From a virus: a DNA stretch of 64,000 nucleotides. This document shows, piece after piece, positions 8,599 through 16,176 of this stretch. The position numbers and the translations under genes are program-made. Location of the stretch: positions 1 through 64,000 of IMG/VR virus record IMGVR_UViG_3300044712_001509. One strand, 5' to 3'. Position 1 is the first letter of the stretch; every line of letters starts with the position of its first letter. The notes under the pieces were generated by a model that had not been told where the DNA came from, did no database searches, and was given only the letters and a program-made list of their open reading frames with translations.

Positions 8599-10578
8599 GT
8601 GAGCGACGACATCCGGGGACTGAGGGAGCGGGCGGGGCTGACGCAGGCCGCGCTCGCCGAGCGCGCGGGCGTCTCCCGCCGCACGGTGGCGACGGTCGAG
8701 GCGGGCGGGGCTATCTCCCGCCGCAGCGAGGGCCGGCTCCTCGCCGCGCTCGCCGCCAAGGGCCCGCCGCCCGCGCTCCGGAACGACGCCATCGTCGCCC
8801 CCGCCGCGGCCGCCGCGCCGGCGCTCCCCGAGCCCCCGCCCGAGCAGACCGTCAAGGTCGAGGGCCGCACCATCCGGATCCAGGTCCAGCGGTACCAGGA
8901 CCTCCCCGTCGTCTCCGCGGAGACCCAGTACGACACCGTCGTCGCCGTCCGCGCCGCGCTGACGCAGCTCATGCAGGGGAGCTTCGCGGGCGCCTCCGAG
9001 ATGATCGAGGCGATGATCGCCGACGACCGGATCGCCGGCGTCACCTCCCAGCGCATCGACGGGCTCTTCGGCCTCCCGTTCGAGCTCGCGCCCGCCCTCG
9101 AGGACGACGCCTTCGCCTCCGCCCTCGCCGAGCAGGTCGGGACGCTCTGGCCCCGCATCGCCCCCGACGCCGTCCTCCGGGATCTCTGGCTGTGGGGTCG
9201 CTTCCTCGGGTACGGCGTCGCGGAGAAGCTCTACGACACCGAGTCGCCCGATGGCTGGGTGCCGACGCTCAAGTTCTGGCACCCGCGCTACATGTACTGG
9301 CGGTGGCCCGCCGGCGACGAGCGCGAGGGGCGCCTCGTCATCAACACGCGCACGGGCCCGGTCGAGGTGTGGATCAGCGAGTCCGACGGCCTCGTCCACT
9401 CCAAGGGGCCCGACGGCCTCGAGCAGATCGGCCACTGGGTCATCTACGCGCCGTTCGGATGGTCGCGCGGGTGGGTCAAGGCGATGGTGCGGTCGCTCGC
9501 GATCCCCTGGCTCTTCCGCCAGTTCGGATACCGCGACTGGGGCCGCTACAACGAGGTCCACGGCCTTCCGATCCGCGGCATCATCGAGCCCGCCGAATGG
9601 GACGACGCCGAGAAGAAGAAGGCGCTCCGCGAGGTCGCCTCCCTCGCCGGCGAGTCGGTGGTGCGGCTCCCGCAGCGCGCCGACGGGAAGGGCTTCGACC
9701 TCAAGTTGATCGAGGCCTCGGCGCAGACCTACGACTCGTTCAAACTCGCGCTCGAGCAGGCCAACTCCTCCGTCGCGATCGTCATCCTCGGCCAGAACCT
9801 CACCACCGAGGTGAAGGGCGGCGCCTACTCCGCCGCCCAGGTGCACGAGCGGGTCGCCGCGGCGATCCTCCGCTCCGACGCGACCACGCTCTCCGCCACC
9901 CTGCGCGCCCAGGTCCTCGTCGAGTGGGCCGCGCTCAACCACGGGCCGAAGGCCGACGGGAAGGCGCCGCGGCCGGCCTGGGACACCGAGCCGCCCGAGG
10001 ACAAGAAGGCGGCCGCCGAGGCGCTCAACACGACGGCGACGGGCCTCGCCACCCTCCGGAAGACGCGGCTCCCGGTCGACTACGCGAAGCTCTGCGAGCA
10101 GCGCGGGATCCCCGTCCTCGCCGGCGCGCCGTTCCCCGAGCCGGACGACGTCGACGGCGGCGGGGACGCCGGAGGCGCGGGCGAGGACGACGACCCCAAG
10201 GCGAAGAAGGGCAAGGCGGCGCTCTCGGCGGTCCGCCGCCACGCGAAGGCGATCCGGGTGGCGCTGGGCGCCGGCGGGCTGAGCCGCCGGGACCGGGCGC
10301 CGCTGCAGGGGCAGGCCTACGTCGACGAGCTCGCCGAGGCCGGGCGGGACGAGGCGGCCAAGGTCCTCCGCGGGGACGTGAAGGCGCTCCGGGCGGTGGT
10401 GATGGCGGCGAAGGCCGGGCCGGACGGGAAGGTCGACGCCGCCGCCCTGCGCGCCGAGCTCGCCCGCGTCCTGGGCGAGATGGAGCCGGCCGCCCTCGCC
10501 GCGGTGCTGGGGCGGTGCATGGTCCTGGCGAACCTATCCGGGCGCTACGCGGTGACCAAGGAGGTCATCTCCGAGTGA
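8599..10578 (+). CDS. Portal protein (DUF935, Mu gp29-like) with N-terminal XRE domain
   Basis: The portal is the dodecameric DNA gate at the capsid vertex. Residues about 95-480 match the DUF935 family (QRIDGLFGLPFEL, WPRIAPDAVLRDLWLWG, YNEVHGLPIRGI, GQNLTTEVKGGAYSAAQVH). The C-terminal 150 residues are Ala/Lys-rich. The oddity is the N-terminus: residues 3-50 (LRERAGLTQAALAERAGVS...) are a textbook XRE/Cro helix-turn-helix, joined by an Ala/Pro linker. From the GTG at 8599 there is no good start between the two parts: the first in-frame ATG lies inside the portal domain and an internal GTG at 8686 lacks a ribosome-binding site. The fusion therefore appears real. Confidence 0.88.
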   Translation: MSDDIRGLRERAGLTQAALAERAGVSRRTVATVEAGGAISRRSEGRLLAALAAKGPPPALRNDAIVAPAAAAAPALPEPPPEQTVKVEGRTIRIQVQRYQDLPVVSAETQYDTVVAVRAALTQLMQGSFAGASEMIEAMIADDRIAGVTSQRIDGLFGLPFELAPALEDDAFASALAEQVGTLWPRIAPDAVLRDLWLWGRFLGYGVAEKLYDTESPDGWVPTLKFWHPRYMYWRWPAGDEREGRLVINTRTGPVEVWISESDGLVHSKGPDGLEQIGHWVIYAPFGWSRGWVKAMVRSLAIPWLFRQFGYRDWGRYNEVHGLPIRGIIEPAEWDDAEKKKALREVASLAGESVVRLPQRADGKGFDLKLIEASAQTYDSFKLALEQANSSVAIVILGQNLTTEVKGGAYSAAQVHERVAAAILRSDATTLSATLRAQVLVEWAALNHGPKADGKAPRPAWDTEPPEDKKAAAEALNTTATGLATLRKTRLPVDYAKLCEQRGIPVLAGAPFPEPDDVDGGGDAGGAGEDDDPKAKKGKAALSAVRRHAKAIRVALGAGGLSRRDRAPLQGQAYVDELAEAGRDEAAKVLRGDVKALRAVVMAAKAGPDGKVDAAALRAELARVLGEMEPAALAAVLGRCMVLANLSGRYAVTKEVISE

Positions 10579-10769
10579 CCACCATCCCCGTCCGGTTCGC
10601 GGTCTGCTCCCCCGACGGCGATGTCCGCGAGGAGCTGCGGGAGATCGAGGTCACCACCGACGGCGACCTCCGGTTCCCGCCGATCGCCGTGCGGCCCGGG
10701 GACCGGGTGTACTGGATCACGGCGCTGCCGGGCGTGTTCGGCGGCTTCACCGTGCAGCCGATGGCGTGA
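10575..10769 (+). CDS. Small hypothetical protein between portal and MuF (64 aa)
   Basis: A GTG start overlaps the portal stop. The protein is short and beta-rich (REIEVTTDGDLRFPPIAV, RVYWITALPG) with no recognised family. The position suggests a minor head component, but this is inference. Confidence 0.6.
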   Translation: MTTIPVRFAVCSPDGDVREELREIEVTTDGDLRFPPIAVRPGDRVYWITALPGVFGGFTVQPMA

Positions 10770-10775
10770 GGACCG

Positions 10776-11459
10776 ATGGCCCGCAAGACGCCCGACCGCC
10801 CCGCCGCCGACCCCCGCGCCCTCGACGAGGCCGTCCAGTGGTTCCGTGACCGCCTCATCATGGACGACGAGGAGTTCCAGGTCCTCGAGGACGTCACCCA
10901 CGACCAGGCCTTCACCCTCGCCGGCGTCGCCCAGCTCGACCTCGTGACCGAGGTCTGGGAGGCGCTCGACCGCGCCGTCGCCCACGGCGAGACGTTGCGG
11001 GACTTCCAGGCGCGGGTCTCCGACCGCCTCGCCGCGGCGTGGGGCATGGAGCGCCCCTGGCGCGTGGAAACGATCTACCGGAACAACGTGCAGCGCGCCT
11101 ACAGCGCCGGCCGGTGGCAGCAGATGAACGAGCCCGCGATCAAGGCGGCGCGCCCCTTCCGCCGCTTCTCCGCGATCCTCGACCTCCGCACCACCACCCT
11201 GTGCCGCGGCCTCGACGGGACGGTCCGCCCGGCCGATGACCCGTGGTGGGACACGCACTGCCCACCTCTCCATCACCAATGTCGCAGCGCGGTGGTGACC
11301 CTGTCGAAGAGCGAGGCCGGGGACGCGCCGCTGCCGCCGCCGCCCGACATCCCGCCGGCGGAGGGGTTCGGGTCGGCGCCCGCGCTCGAGGGCTGGGAGC
11401 CTGACCTCGGCGAGTACCCCGCCGAGCTCGCGCAGCGGTTCCGGAGGACCGGCACATGA
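10776..11459 (+). CDS. Phage minor head protein, MuF/SPP1 gp7 family
   Basis: 227 residues ending in the MuF pattern: VETIYRNNVQRAYSAGRWQQ, then RFSAILDLRTTTLCRGLDGT and a CPPLHHQCRS motif (residues about 165-172). MuF proteins are injected or head-internal proteins needed for head assembly. It overlaps the next gene by four bases. The family's optional C-terminal toxin domain is absent. Confidence 0.9.
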   Translation: MARKTPDRPAADPRALDEAVQWFRDRLIMDDEEFQVLEDVTHDQAFTLAGVAQLDLVTEVWEALDRAVAHGETLRDFQARVSDRLAAAWGMERPWRVETIYRNNVQRAYSAGRWQQMNEPAIKAARPFRRFSAILDLRTTTLCRGLDGTVRPADDPWWDTHCPPLHHQCRSAVVTLSKSEAGDAPLPPPPDIPPAEGFGSAPALEGWEPDLGEYPAELAQRFRRTGT

Positions 11460-11788
11460 GCACGACCCAGGAGCAGACCGCCGCGGCGAACGCCCGCGGC
11501 GAGGGGTTCAAGGCCGACATGGGGAAGCTCGACTGGACGCTCTTCCCCTTCGACGGCGCCGAGGAGATCGTCCGCGTCCTCGAGGACGGCGCGCGCAAGT
11601 ACGCCCGCGACAACTGGCGCAAGGTCCCGGAGGCGACGACGCGCTACCGCGCCGCGGCCCTCCGGCACTTGATCGCCGACGCGCGCGGCGAGCGCCTCGA
11701 CCCCGAGACGGGCCGGCCGCACCTCGCGCACGCCGGGTGCTGCCTGCTCTTCGTCCTCGCCCTCGAGCGCGCGGGGCGCGTGCCATGA
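11456..11788 (+). CDS. DUF5664 dATP/dGTP diphosphohydrolase-like protein
   Basis: 110 residues. KADMGKLDWTLFPFDGAEEI, VLEDGARKYARDNW and the acidic/His stretch RHLIADARGERLDPETGRPHLAH match the family annotated as dATP/dGTP diphosphohydrolase N-terminal. Members are all-alpha and would cleave purine dNTPs to dNMP and pyrophosphate. It is the first gene of an accessory insertion between the head genes. No PurZ or DatZ partner is seen, so any link to 2-aminoadenine DNA is unproven. Confidence 0.8.
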   Translation: MSTTQEQTAAANARGEGFKADMGKLDWTLFPFDGAEEIVRVLEDGARKYARDNWRKVPEATTRYRAAALRHLIADARGERLDPETGRPHLAHAGCCLLFVLALERAGRVP

Positions 11789-11904
11789 GCGCCTTCCTCC
11801 AGCCGGATTCGGACTACATCCCCGACGGCGATCCGGACGAGGAGGACCCGGCCCCCGAGGGCGTGCTCGGAGACCTGGGTCTCCCCGACGGGCGGGGCAA
11901 CTGA
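11785..11904 (+). CDS. Tiny acidic protein (39 aa)
   Basis: ATGA overlaps at both ends tie it into the operon. The product is strongly acidic (PDGDPDEEDPAPEG) and lies just before an extremely basic protein, so a charge-neutralising pair is an idea worth noting. No homology known. Confidence 0.5.
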   Translation: MSAFLQPDSDYIPDGDPDEEDPAPEGVLGDLGLPDGRGN

Positions 11905-12212
11905 TGCCGAAGGGCTCACCCCGCGAGCTCGCGCGCCGGCGCCGCTGGAACCACTCGCCGCGCGGCCGCGCCGCGCAACGCCGGTATGACCGCAGCGCCC
12001 GGGGGCGCGCCCGGGCCAACCGCTACAGCCGCAGCGCCAAGGGAGCGGCGCGGGCAGCGCGCTACGACCGGACCGCGAAGGCCCGACTCAGGTACCAGCG
12101 CTACGAGGCGACCCCGGCCGCGAAGCTCAGGTCCCGGCGCTACCGGGAGTCGGCGCAGGGCCGCGCGACGCGCCAGAAGACCCGAGCCCGCAAGGGCAGG
12201 AGGACCCCGTGA
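11904..12212 (+). CDS. Highly basic protein with six 13-residue repeats (102 aa)
   Basis: About a third of the residues are Arg or Lys. From residue 16 the chain is six tandem 13-residue units of the type RSAKGxARxxRYx, with Tyr or an equivalent every 13 residues. Similar Arg/Lys/Tyr repeats occur in uncharacterised phage proteins. The composition fits nucleic-acid binding or condensation. It is joined to its neighbours by four-base overlaps. No enzymatic motif. Confidence 0.7.
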   Translation: MPKGSPRELARRRRWNHSPRGRAAQRRYDRSARGRARANRYSRSAKGAARAARYDRTAKARLRYQRYEATPAAKLRSRRYRESAQGRATRQKTRARKGRRTP

Positions 12213-13387
12213 AGCCCGACCCCACGATCGCAACGCTCCTCGAGGAGAACAAGGCGCTGCGCGCCGAGATGCGCAAGCCGAAGGACGACGCGACCGCCCG
12301 GGCGCTGTTCGAGGAGGCGAAGACCCTCCGCGCCAAAGTGAAGGGCCTCGAGCGCGAGCTCGCGCCGCTCAGGGCCGACGCGGAGGCTCGCGCGGCGGTG
12401 CAGCACGTCGTCACGGAGATGGACGTCCCGCGCTGGGCGGTCGAGCCCTCGACGCGCGCCGGGGAGCACGGCGTCCCGAGCATCCTCGCGACCGACTGGC
12501 ACACGGGCGAGACCATCAACGAGCGCCTGATCGGCGGCGTGAACCGCTACAGCCGCGCGATCCAAGAGGAGCGCGTCCGCCTCCTCGCCGCGAACGGGAT
12601 CGAGATGCTCACCCGCCACACAACGAACCCCCGGTACCCCGGCCTCGTCCTCGCCGTCGGCGGCGACATGGTCTCCGGCGGGATCCACGAGGAGCTCGAG
12701 GTCACCAACTGGTGCGACATCCGCGACGCCGTCCGCATCACCGCCCGGCTCCTCTGCGGCGTGATCCGGGCGTTCGCTGAGAAGGTGACGCCCAACATCC
12801 TCGTCCCGATGGTCACCGGGAACCACGGGCGCCTGACGAAGTTCACGCAGCACAAGCGCCGCGTCGGGACGAGCGCCGATGCGATGGTCTACGACTCGGT
12901 CGCGGAGTACTTCCACCGGGACCGCTCGATCACCGTCGCCATCGCCGAGGGCGTCTCGTTGCGCTATCGGATCTTCGATCACCGCTACCTGCTCCTCCAC
13001 GGCGACAAGGACTCGATCGGCCAGAAGGGCGGGGACGGGATCATCGGCGCGATCGGGCCGCTCATGCGCGGCAAGAAGAATCTGCGCGCCCGCAACGCCG
13101 AGATCGGGCAGGACTTCGACACGCTGATCACGGGGCACTGGCACACCCGGTATCCGATCCCGGGGCTCATCGTCGGCCAGGCGCTCAAGGGGTACGACGA
13201 GCTGGCATGGGGGTGGGGGTTCCCCTTCGGCGAACCGACGCAGGAACTCTGGTTCACGCACCCCGACCGCGGGGTGACGAGCCACCACCCGATCTACCTC
13301 GAGCCGAAGCGCGCCCGGAAGAAGGGCGAGCCCTGGGCGACCATCGACCCGCGCGGCGTTTCCACCCGCGGCGAGGAGGCCGCCTAG
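12209..13387 (+). CDS. Calcineurin-like metallophosphoesterase with coiled-coil N-terminus
   Basis: Residues about 8-65 form a coiled coil (LLEENKALRAEMR, KTLRAKVKGLERELAPL). The phosphoesterase follows with all metal-site motifs: DWH (D96, H98), GGDM (151-154), GNHG (204-207), HGD (264-266) and GHWH (309-312). It should hydrolyse phosphodiesters (nucleic acid or nucleotide) with two metal ions. Its place in the late operon suggests a DNA-processing or accessory role. It starts at a GTG overlapping the previous stop, and its stop shares a CTAG with the convergent minus-strand gene. Confidence 0.85.
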   Translation: MKPDPTIATLLEENKALRAEMRKPKDDATARALFEEAKTLRAKVKGLERELAPLRADAEARAAVQHVVTEMDVPRWAVEPSTRAGEHGVPSILATDWHTGETINERLIGGVNRYSRAIQEERVRLLAANGIEMLTRHTTNPRYPGLVLAVGGDMVSGGIHEELEVTNWCDIRDAVRITARLLCGVIRAFAEKVTPNILVPMVTGNHGRLTKFTQHKRRVGTSADAMVYDSVAEYFHRDRSITVAIAEGVSLRYRIFDHRYLLLHGDKDSIGQKGGDGIIGAIGPLMRGKKNLRARNAEIGQDFDTLITGHWHTRYPIPGLIVGQALKGYDELAWGWGFPFGEPTQELWFTHPDRGVTSHHPIYLEPKRARKKGEPWATIDPRGVSTRGEEAA

Positions 13388-13686
13388 CACGCGCCTGCGC
13401 GGGCGAGCGCGGCCATCAGCGGCGCGTACAGGTGGGCGGGGAGGAGGTTCCCCTCTCCGTCCCGCTTCTGGATCTCGCGGACGAGCGCCGCCGCCGCGGA
13501 GGCGATGGCGGGCGCCTCGGAGATCAGCGCGGCGTTCGCGGCCCTCTCCTCGCTGGACGTGTCGCCGAACGAGAGGTCCGCGATCTCCCGGTACCCGCCG
13601 CGAGGGCTCGACACGACCACGCGCACCTCCTCGCCGTTGTGCCGCGGCTCCCACTTCCCCGCCGTCCACCTCGTCTCGTTCGTCAT
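13384..13686 (-). CDS. Hypothetical phage protein (100 aa)
   Basis: It begins at the ATG with GGAG six bases upstream; another ATG four codons earlier lacks a site. The C-terminal half (ERAANAALISEAPAIASAAAAL) is the ANAALIAEAP pattern common in small phage proteins of unknown role. Second gene of the minus-strand pair driven from about 14.37 kb. Confidence 0.65.
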   Translation of the reverse strand: MTNETRWTAGKWEPRHNGEEVRVVVSSPRGGYREIADLSFGDTSSEERAANAALISEAPAIASAAAALVREIQKRDGEGNLLPAHLYAPLMAALARAGAC

Positions 13687-13699
13687 GGCGGGCTCCATG

Positions 13700-14317
13700 C
13701 TACGCGGTGGCGGGGCGCATCGGGAAGGAGGCGGGGACCACGAGCGGCGCGGACTCCTGCGTCTCCCGCTCGATCACGTACCGGACGAAGTTGCGGGCGC
13801 GGTCCGCGTAGTCGAGGGCGGGGGCGGCGGGCCGCTTGTGGCAGCCGGTGCGGGAGCCGTCGCACTCGGAGACGCGGCGACCGCAGGCGCAGAACGGCTC
13901 GCCCGAGTGCTCGGCGGCGTCGACCGGGTCCGCGGAGGGGAGCGGCGCCTCGGCGCACTCCGGCGCGGCGGCGCGGCGCTCCTGCTCCTCGCGCTCCACC
14001 TCCCACGCGCGGCGGGACTCGAAGTCCTCGTCCTTGAAGAGCCCGAGGGCGCGGGAGACCATCACCTCGCGGGCCTCGGGGGAGACGCTCTCGCCCTGGA
14101 AGTGGACGGAGCGGGAGAGGCCGAGGAGGTCGGCGAGTTCGCGGCACTCGGCGGGGGTCATGTAGCCGTCGGGGCCGAGGCGGGCCGCGGGGCTGGCGAT
14201 GGTGAACCAGCCGTAGGCGGTACCGGTGTGCCCGTAGACCCGCCACGCCTTCCCGGACCGCGCCTTGAGAGCCTGCCGGATCGCCTTCGTCGCCTCGTTC
14301 CGGTTCATGTAGGCCAT
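13700..14317 (-). CDS. Conserved hypothetical protein (205 aa)
   Basis: The N-terminus (MNRNEATKAIRQALKARSGKAW, then a GHTGTAYGWFTI strand region and MTPAECRELADLLGL) resembles a small protein family common in high-GC bacteria and their mobile elements, of unknown function. A CDG-type Cys/His cluster (CACGRRVSECDGSRTGCH, about 145-165) probably binds metal. The ATG at 14317 has a GGGGAAGAG ribosome site. First gene of a minus-strand moron operon inside the late region. Confidence 0.7.
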   Translation of the reverse strand: MAYMNRNEATKAIRQALKARSGKAWRVYGHTGTAYGWFTIASPAARLGPDGYMTPAECRELADLLGLSRSVHFQGESVSPEAREVMVSRALGLFKDEDFESRRAWEVEREEQERRAAAPECAEAPLPSADPVDAAEHSGEPFCACGRRVSECDGSRTGCHKRPAAPALDYADRARNFVRYVIERETQESAPLVVPASFPMRPATA

Positions 14318-14340
14318 CGCTCTTCCCCTCGTTGGCGTCC

Positions 14341-14364
14341 GGCTCCATGCCGTCCGTCGATGAT
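14341..14364 (-). promoter_or_regulatory. 24-bp leader element shared with the 48.5 kb operon
   Basis: The 24 bases at 14341-14364 are identical to 48512-48535. In both places they lie immediately downstream of a predicted minus-strand promoter, covering the expected transcript start, and contain an ATGGAGCC that could begin an upstream open frame overlapping the first gene. A shared leader implies common post-transcriptional or promoter-proximal control. Confidence 0.7.
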
Positions 14365-14367
14365 TAG

Positions 14368-14396
14368 AAGGTACGTCAACACGCGGCGCACGTCAA
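14368..14396 (-). promoter_or_regulatory. Sigma70-like promoter for the minus-strand pair
   Basis: Read on the minus strand: TTGACG (14396-14391), exactly 17 bp, then TACCTT (14373-14368). The alignment with the second promoter at 48539-48567 is gap-free from the -10 to the shared leader. Two 16-bp repeats overlap it, so it is probably repressible. Confidence 0.7.
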
Positions 14397-14458
14397 CAGA
14401 CGGCGCATATCCCAGATGGGTACGCTGCGACGCCTATTGACGCCGACAACAGACGGCG
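14373..14458. repeat. Three 16-bp operator-like direct repeats
   Basis: Consensus ACGTCAACAGACGGCG at 14373-14388 (with ACGC for AGAC), 14390-14405 (exact) and 14443-14458 (CCGACAAC...). The first two are 17 bp apart and cover the minus-strand promoter; the third lies in the spacer of the plus-strand promoter. A single regulator could control both directions. The winged-helix gene at 14472 is the nearest candidate. Confidence 0.6.
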
Positions 14459-14465
14459 GTAATGG
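14437..14465 (+). promoter_or_regulatory. Possible divergent promoter
   Basis: TTGACG at 14437-14442, 17 bp, then TAATGG at 14460-14465. The -10 is weak and lies only six bases before the ATG at 14472, which would make the transcript nearly leaderless. Confidence 0.4.
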
Positions 14466-14471
14466 TGAGCC

Positions 14472-14714
14472 ATGCCCAAGAAGGCGAAGGCCCCCCGAGG
14501 GGACTACAGGCAGGCGATCCGGGCGATGAGGCTGCTTCGGGAGGCGCCCCGGCGCCCCGGGGACCTCGCCGAGGCGCTGGGGTGCTCGCGGCGGACCGCG
14601 GAACGGTTCCTGCGGGTGCTGGAGGACGAGGGGGAGCCGCTCGAGCGAGAGGAGCGGGGCCGGGAGGCCTGGTACTCGCTCCCGGAGGCCCGCCGCGCGA
14701 AGGCGGGGAGGTGA
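14472..14714 (+). CDS. Small winged-helix DNA-binding protein (80 aa)
   Basis: YRQAIRAMRLLREAPRRPGD, LAEALGCSRRTAERFLRVLE and a wing ending WYSLPEARR form one compact winged helix, of the kind seen in IclR/HTH_11-type regulators, with nothing else attached. As the first gene beside the repeat-bearing divergent promoter it is a good candidate for local autoregulation. Confidence 0.75.
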   Translation: MPKKAKAPRGDYRQAIRAMRLLREAPRRPGDLAEALGCSRRTAERFLRVLEDEGEPLEREERGREAWYSLPEARRAKAGR

Positions 14715-14717
14715 CCC

Positions 14718-14939
14718 GTGGCCGCCGTCTGCCCGTTCTGCAGCATCGCGCACGACCATCCGCCCGGGGTGACGGCCCACATGGCGTGCATCATGGCGGT
14801 GAGCGCCCGGGTCGCGCTCCACGGCGAGCTCATCCCGAAGATCGCCGCCGACCTCGGGATGACGGCCGATCACTTCAACGGTCTGGTGAACGAGGCCTAC
14901 GCGCGGATCCTCGAGGTCCGCGAAAAGCGGGGAGAGTGA
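14718..14939 (+). CDS. Small hypothetical protein (73 aa)
   Basis: GTG start with GGGAGG upstream. The N-terminal CPFCSIAHDHPPG is a probable zinc knuckle; the rest is helical. No family recognised. Confidence 0.6.
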   Translation: MAAVCPFCSIAHDHPPGVTAHMACIMAVSARVALHGELIPKIAADLGMTADHFNGLVNEAYARILEVREKRGE

Positions 14940-14941
14940 CC

Positions 14942-15211
14942 ATGGCCGAGTACGAGTGGATCCGCAACCTGCCGCCCCTGCGCGAGTGGATCGGACTGGC
15001 CTTCGCGGTCGCCGCCCCCGAGCCGCAGCGGTTCCGCGTCTTCTCCCGGCGCGACGAGCACGGGCGGACGGTGATCGAACTCCACGTCCCTGCCGGCGAG
15101 TCGCTGGAGCAGGTCGCGGCCAGCGCGGCGATGGCGGTCGCCATGGAGCGGGACGGGTTCGGGATCGGCGAGGGCGCCCGCGCGCTCGTTCGCCGGATCC
15201 TCGGGGGGTGA
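14942..15211 (+). CDS. Small hypothetical protein (89 aa)
   Basis: An alpha/beta pattern with a Leu/Ala-rich C-terminal helix. It begins two bases after the preceding stop. No recognisable domain. Confidence 0.55.
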   Translation: MAEYEWIRNLPPLREWIGLAFAVAAPEPQRFRVFSRRDEHGRTVIELHVPAGESLEQVAASAAMAVAMERDGFGIGEGARALVRRILGG

Positions 15212-15213
15212 CC

Positions 15214-16176
15214 ATGGTCACGATGGCGCAGATCGACGAGGCGCGGGGAAGGGCGAACGAAGCGCTGGAGGCGTACCGGGCCGCTCTCCGCGCCGCGGCG
15301 GCCGAGTGGTCGTGGCCGAGGGAGGCGGGCCGCATCGCTTCCGAGCAGCGCCTCGCGGAAGCCCGCGCGGAGGTCGAGACGCTCCTCGCCGCCTGGTGGG
15401 CGCAGGGGTGCCGGGAGGCGTTCGTGCCCTACGACCAGACGATCAGGGTGGCGCTGCGCGAGCCGGTGGAGTTCGGCGACCTCGTCACGGTGGATGGGCG
15501 CCGCGCCGCGGGACCGCTCCGGGAGGACGGGACCGTCCGGACGCATGACCCGCGCTGCGCCCGGTACCCAGTGCACGCCCCGCCGTGCCGCGACGCGGCG
15601 GGAGCCGACCTCCCGGGAGCGCCGGTGGAGCGAACCGAGGTCCAGACCTGGGGCGATGAAGAGGCGTGGAAGCCGGCGAGCGGCGAGGCCTTGGACCGGA
15701 TCGCCCTGGACCTCGGCGTGCGCCGGCGGGGCTGGCGCTGGCTGCCCGCCTGGCTCCGGCGGTGGCTGGAGCCCGACCAGAAGTTCCGCCGCCGCGTGAT
15801 GGACGTCTTCCGCAAGGGGGGCAGCGTGATGCCGACCATCGACCCGAAGACGATCGCCAAGGCCGAGGCGAGGGCGCTCTTTGTTGCGACGCTCGCGATC
15901 TCGCGCGAGGCGGGGACGTTCGTCCGCATGAAGGCCGACGCCCGCACGCTCCAAGCCCTGCAGGCAATGGGTCGCGCGAGACTGGCCGAGCACGCGCGCA
16001 CGTTCGACCCGATCGACCCGCCGCGCTGGGAGGACGACCTCGACTTCGAGGTGCTGGGCCCGGAGAAGCGCGACCCGCTGCTCGCGCAGGATCACAGCTA
16101 CGTGCTGAACCTCGTCCCGATGACCCCGCGCGGCGAGGCGCTGCTCGCCGCGATCAACCCGCTGGGGGCACGATGA
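15214..16176 (+). CDS. Hypothetical multi-part protein (320 aa)
   Basis: The N-terminal third is helical. The middle contains HDPRCARYPVHAPPCRDA, a possible metal site, then GEALDRIALDLGVRRRGW, a motif often seen in tail or baseplate-associated phage proteins. The last 110 residues start at a second possible ATG (15830, preceded by GGGGGGCAGC) and could be a separate polypeptide. Function unknown. Confidence 0.5.
   Translation: MVTMAQIDEARGRANEALEAYRAALRAAAAEWSWPREAGRIASEQRLAEARAEVETLLAAWWAQGCREAFVPYDQTIRVALREPVEFGDLVTVDGRRAAGPLREDGTVRTHDPRCARYPVHAPPCRDAAGADLPGAPVERTEVQTWGDEEAWKPASGEALDRIALDLGVRRRGWRWLPAWLRRWLEPDQKFRRRVMDVFRKGGSVMPTIDPKTIAKAEARALFVATLAISREAGTFVRMKADARTLQALQAMGRARLAEHARTFDPIDPPRWEDDLDFEVLGPEKRDPLLAQDHSYVLNLVPMTPRGEALLAAINPLGAR

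Noticed and set aside
6585-9158. An 857-codon minus-strand frame across the terminase
   Set aside because: Antisense of the terminase and portal genes, both of which have intact catalytic or family motifs. Composition is Arg/Gly/Asp-rich without domains.
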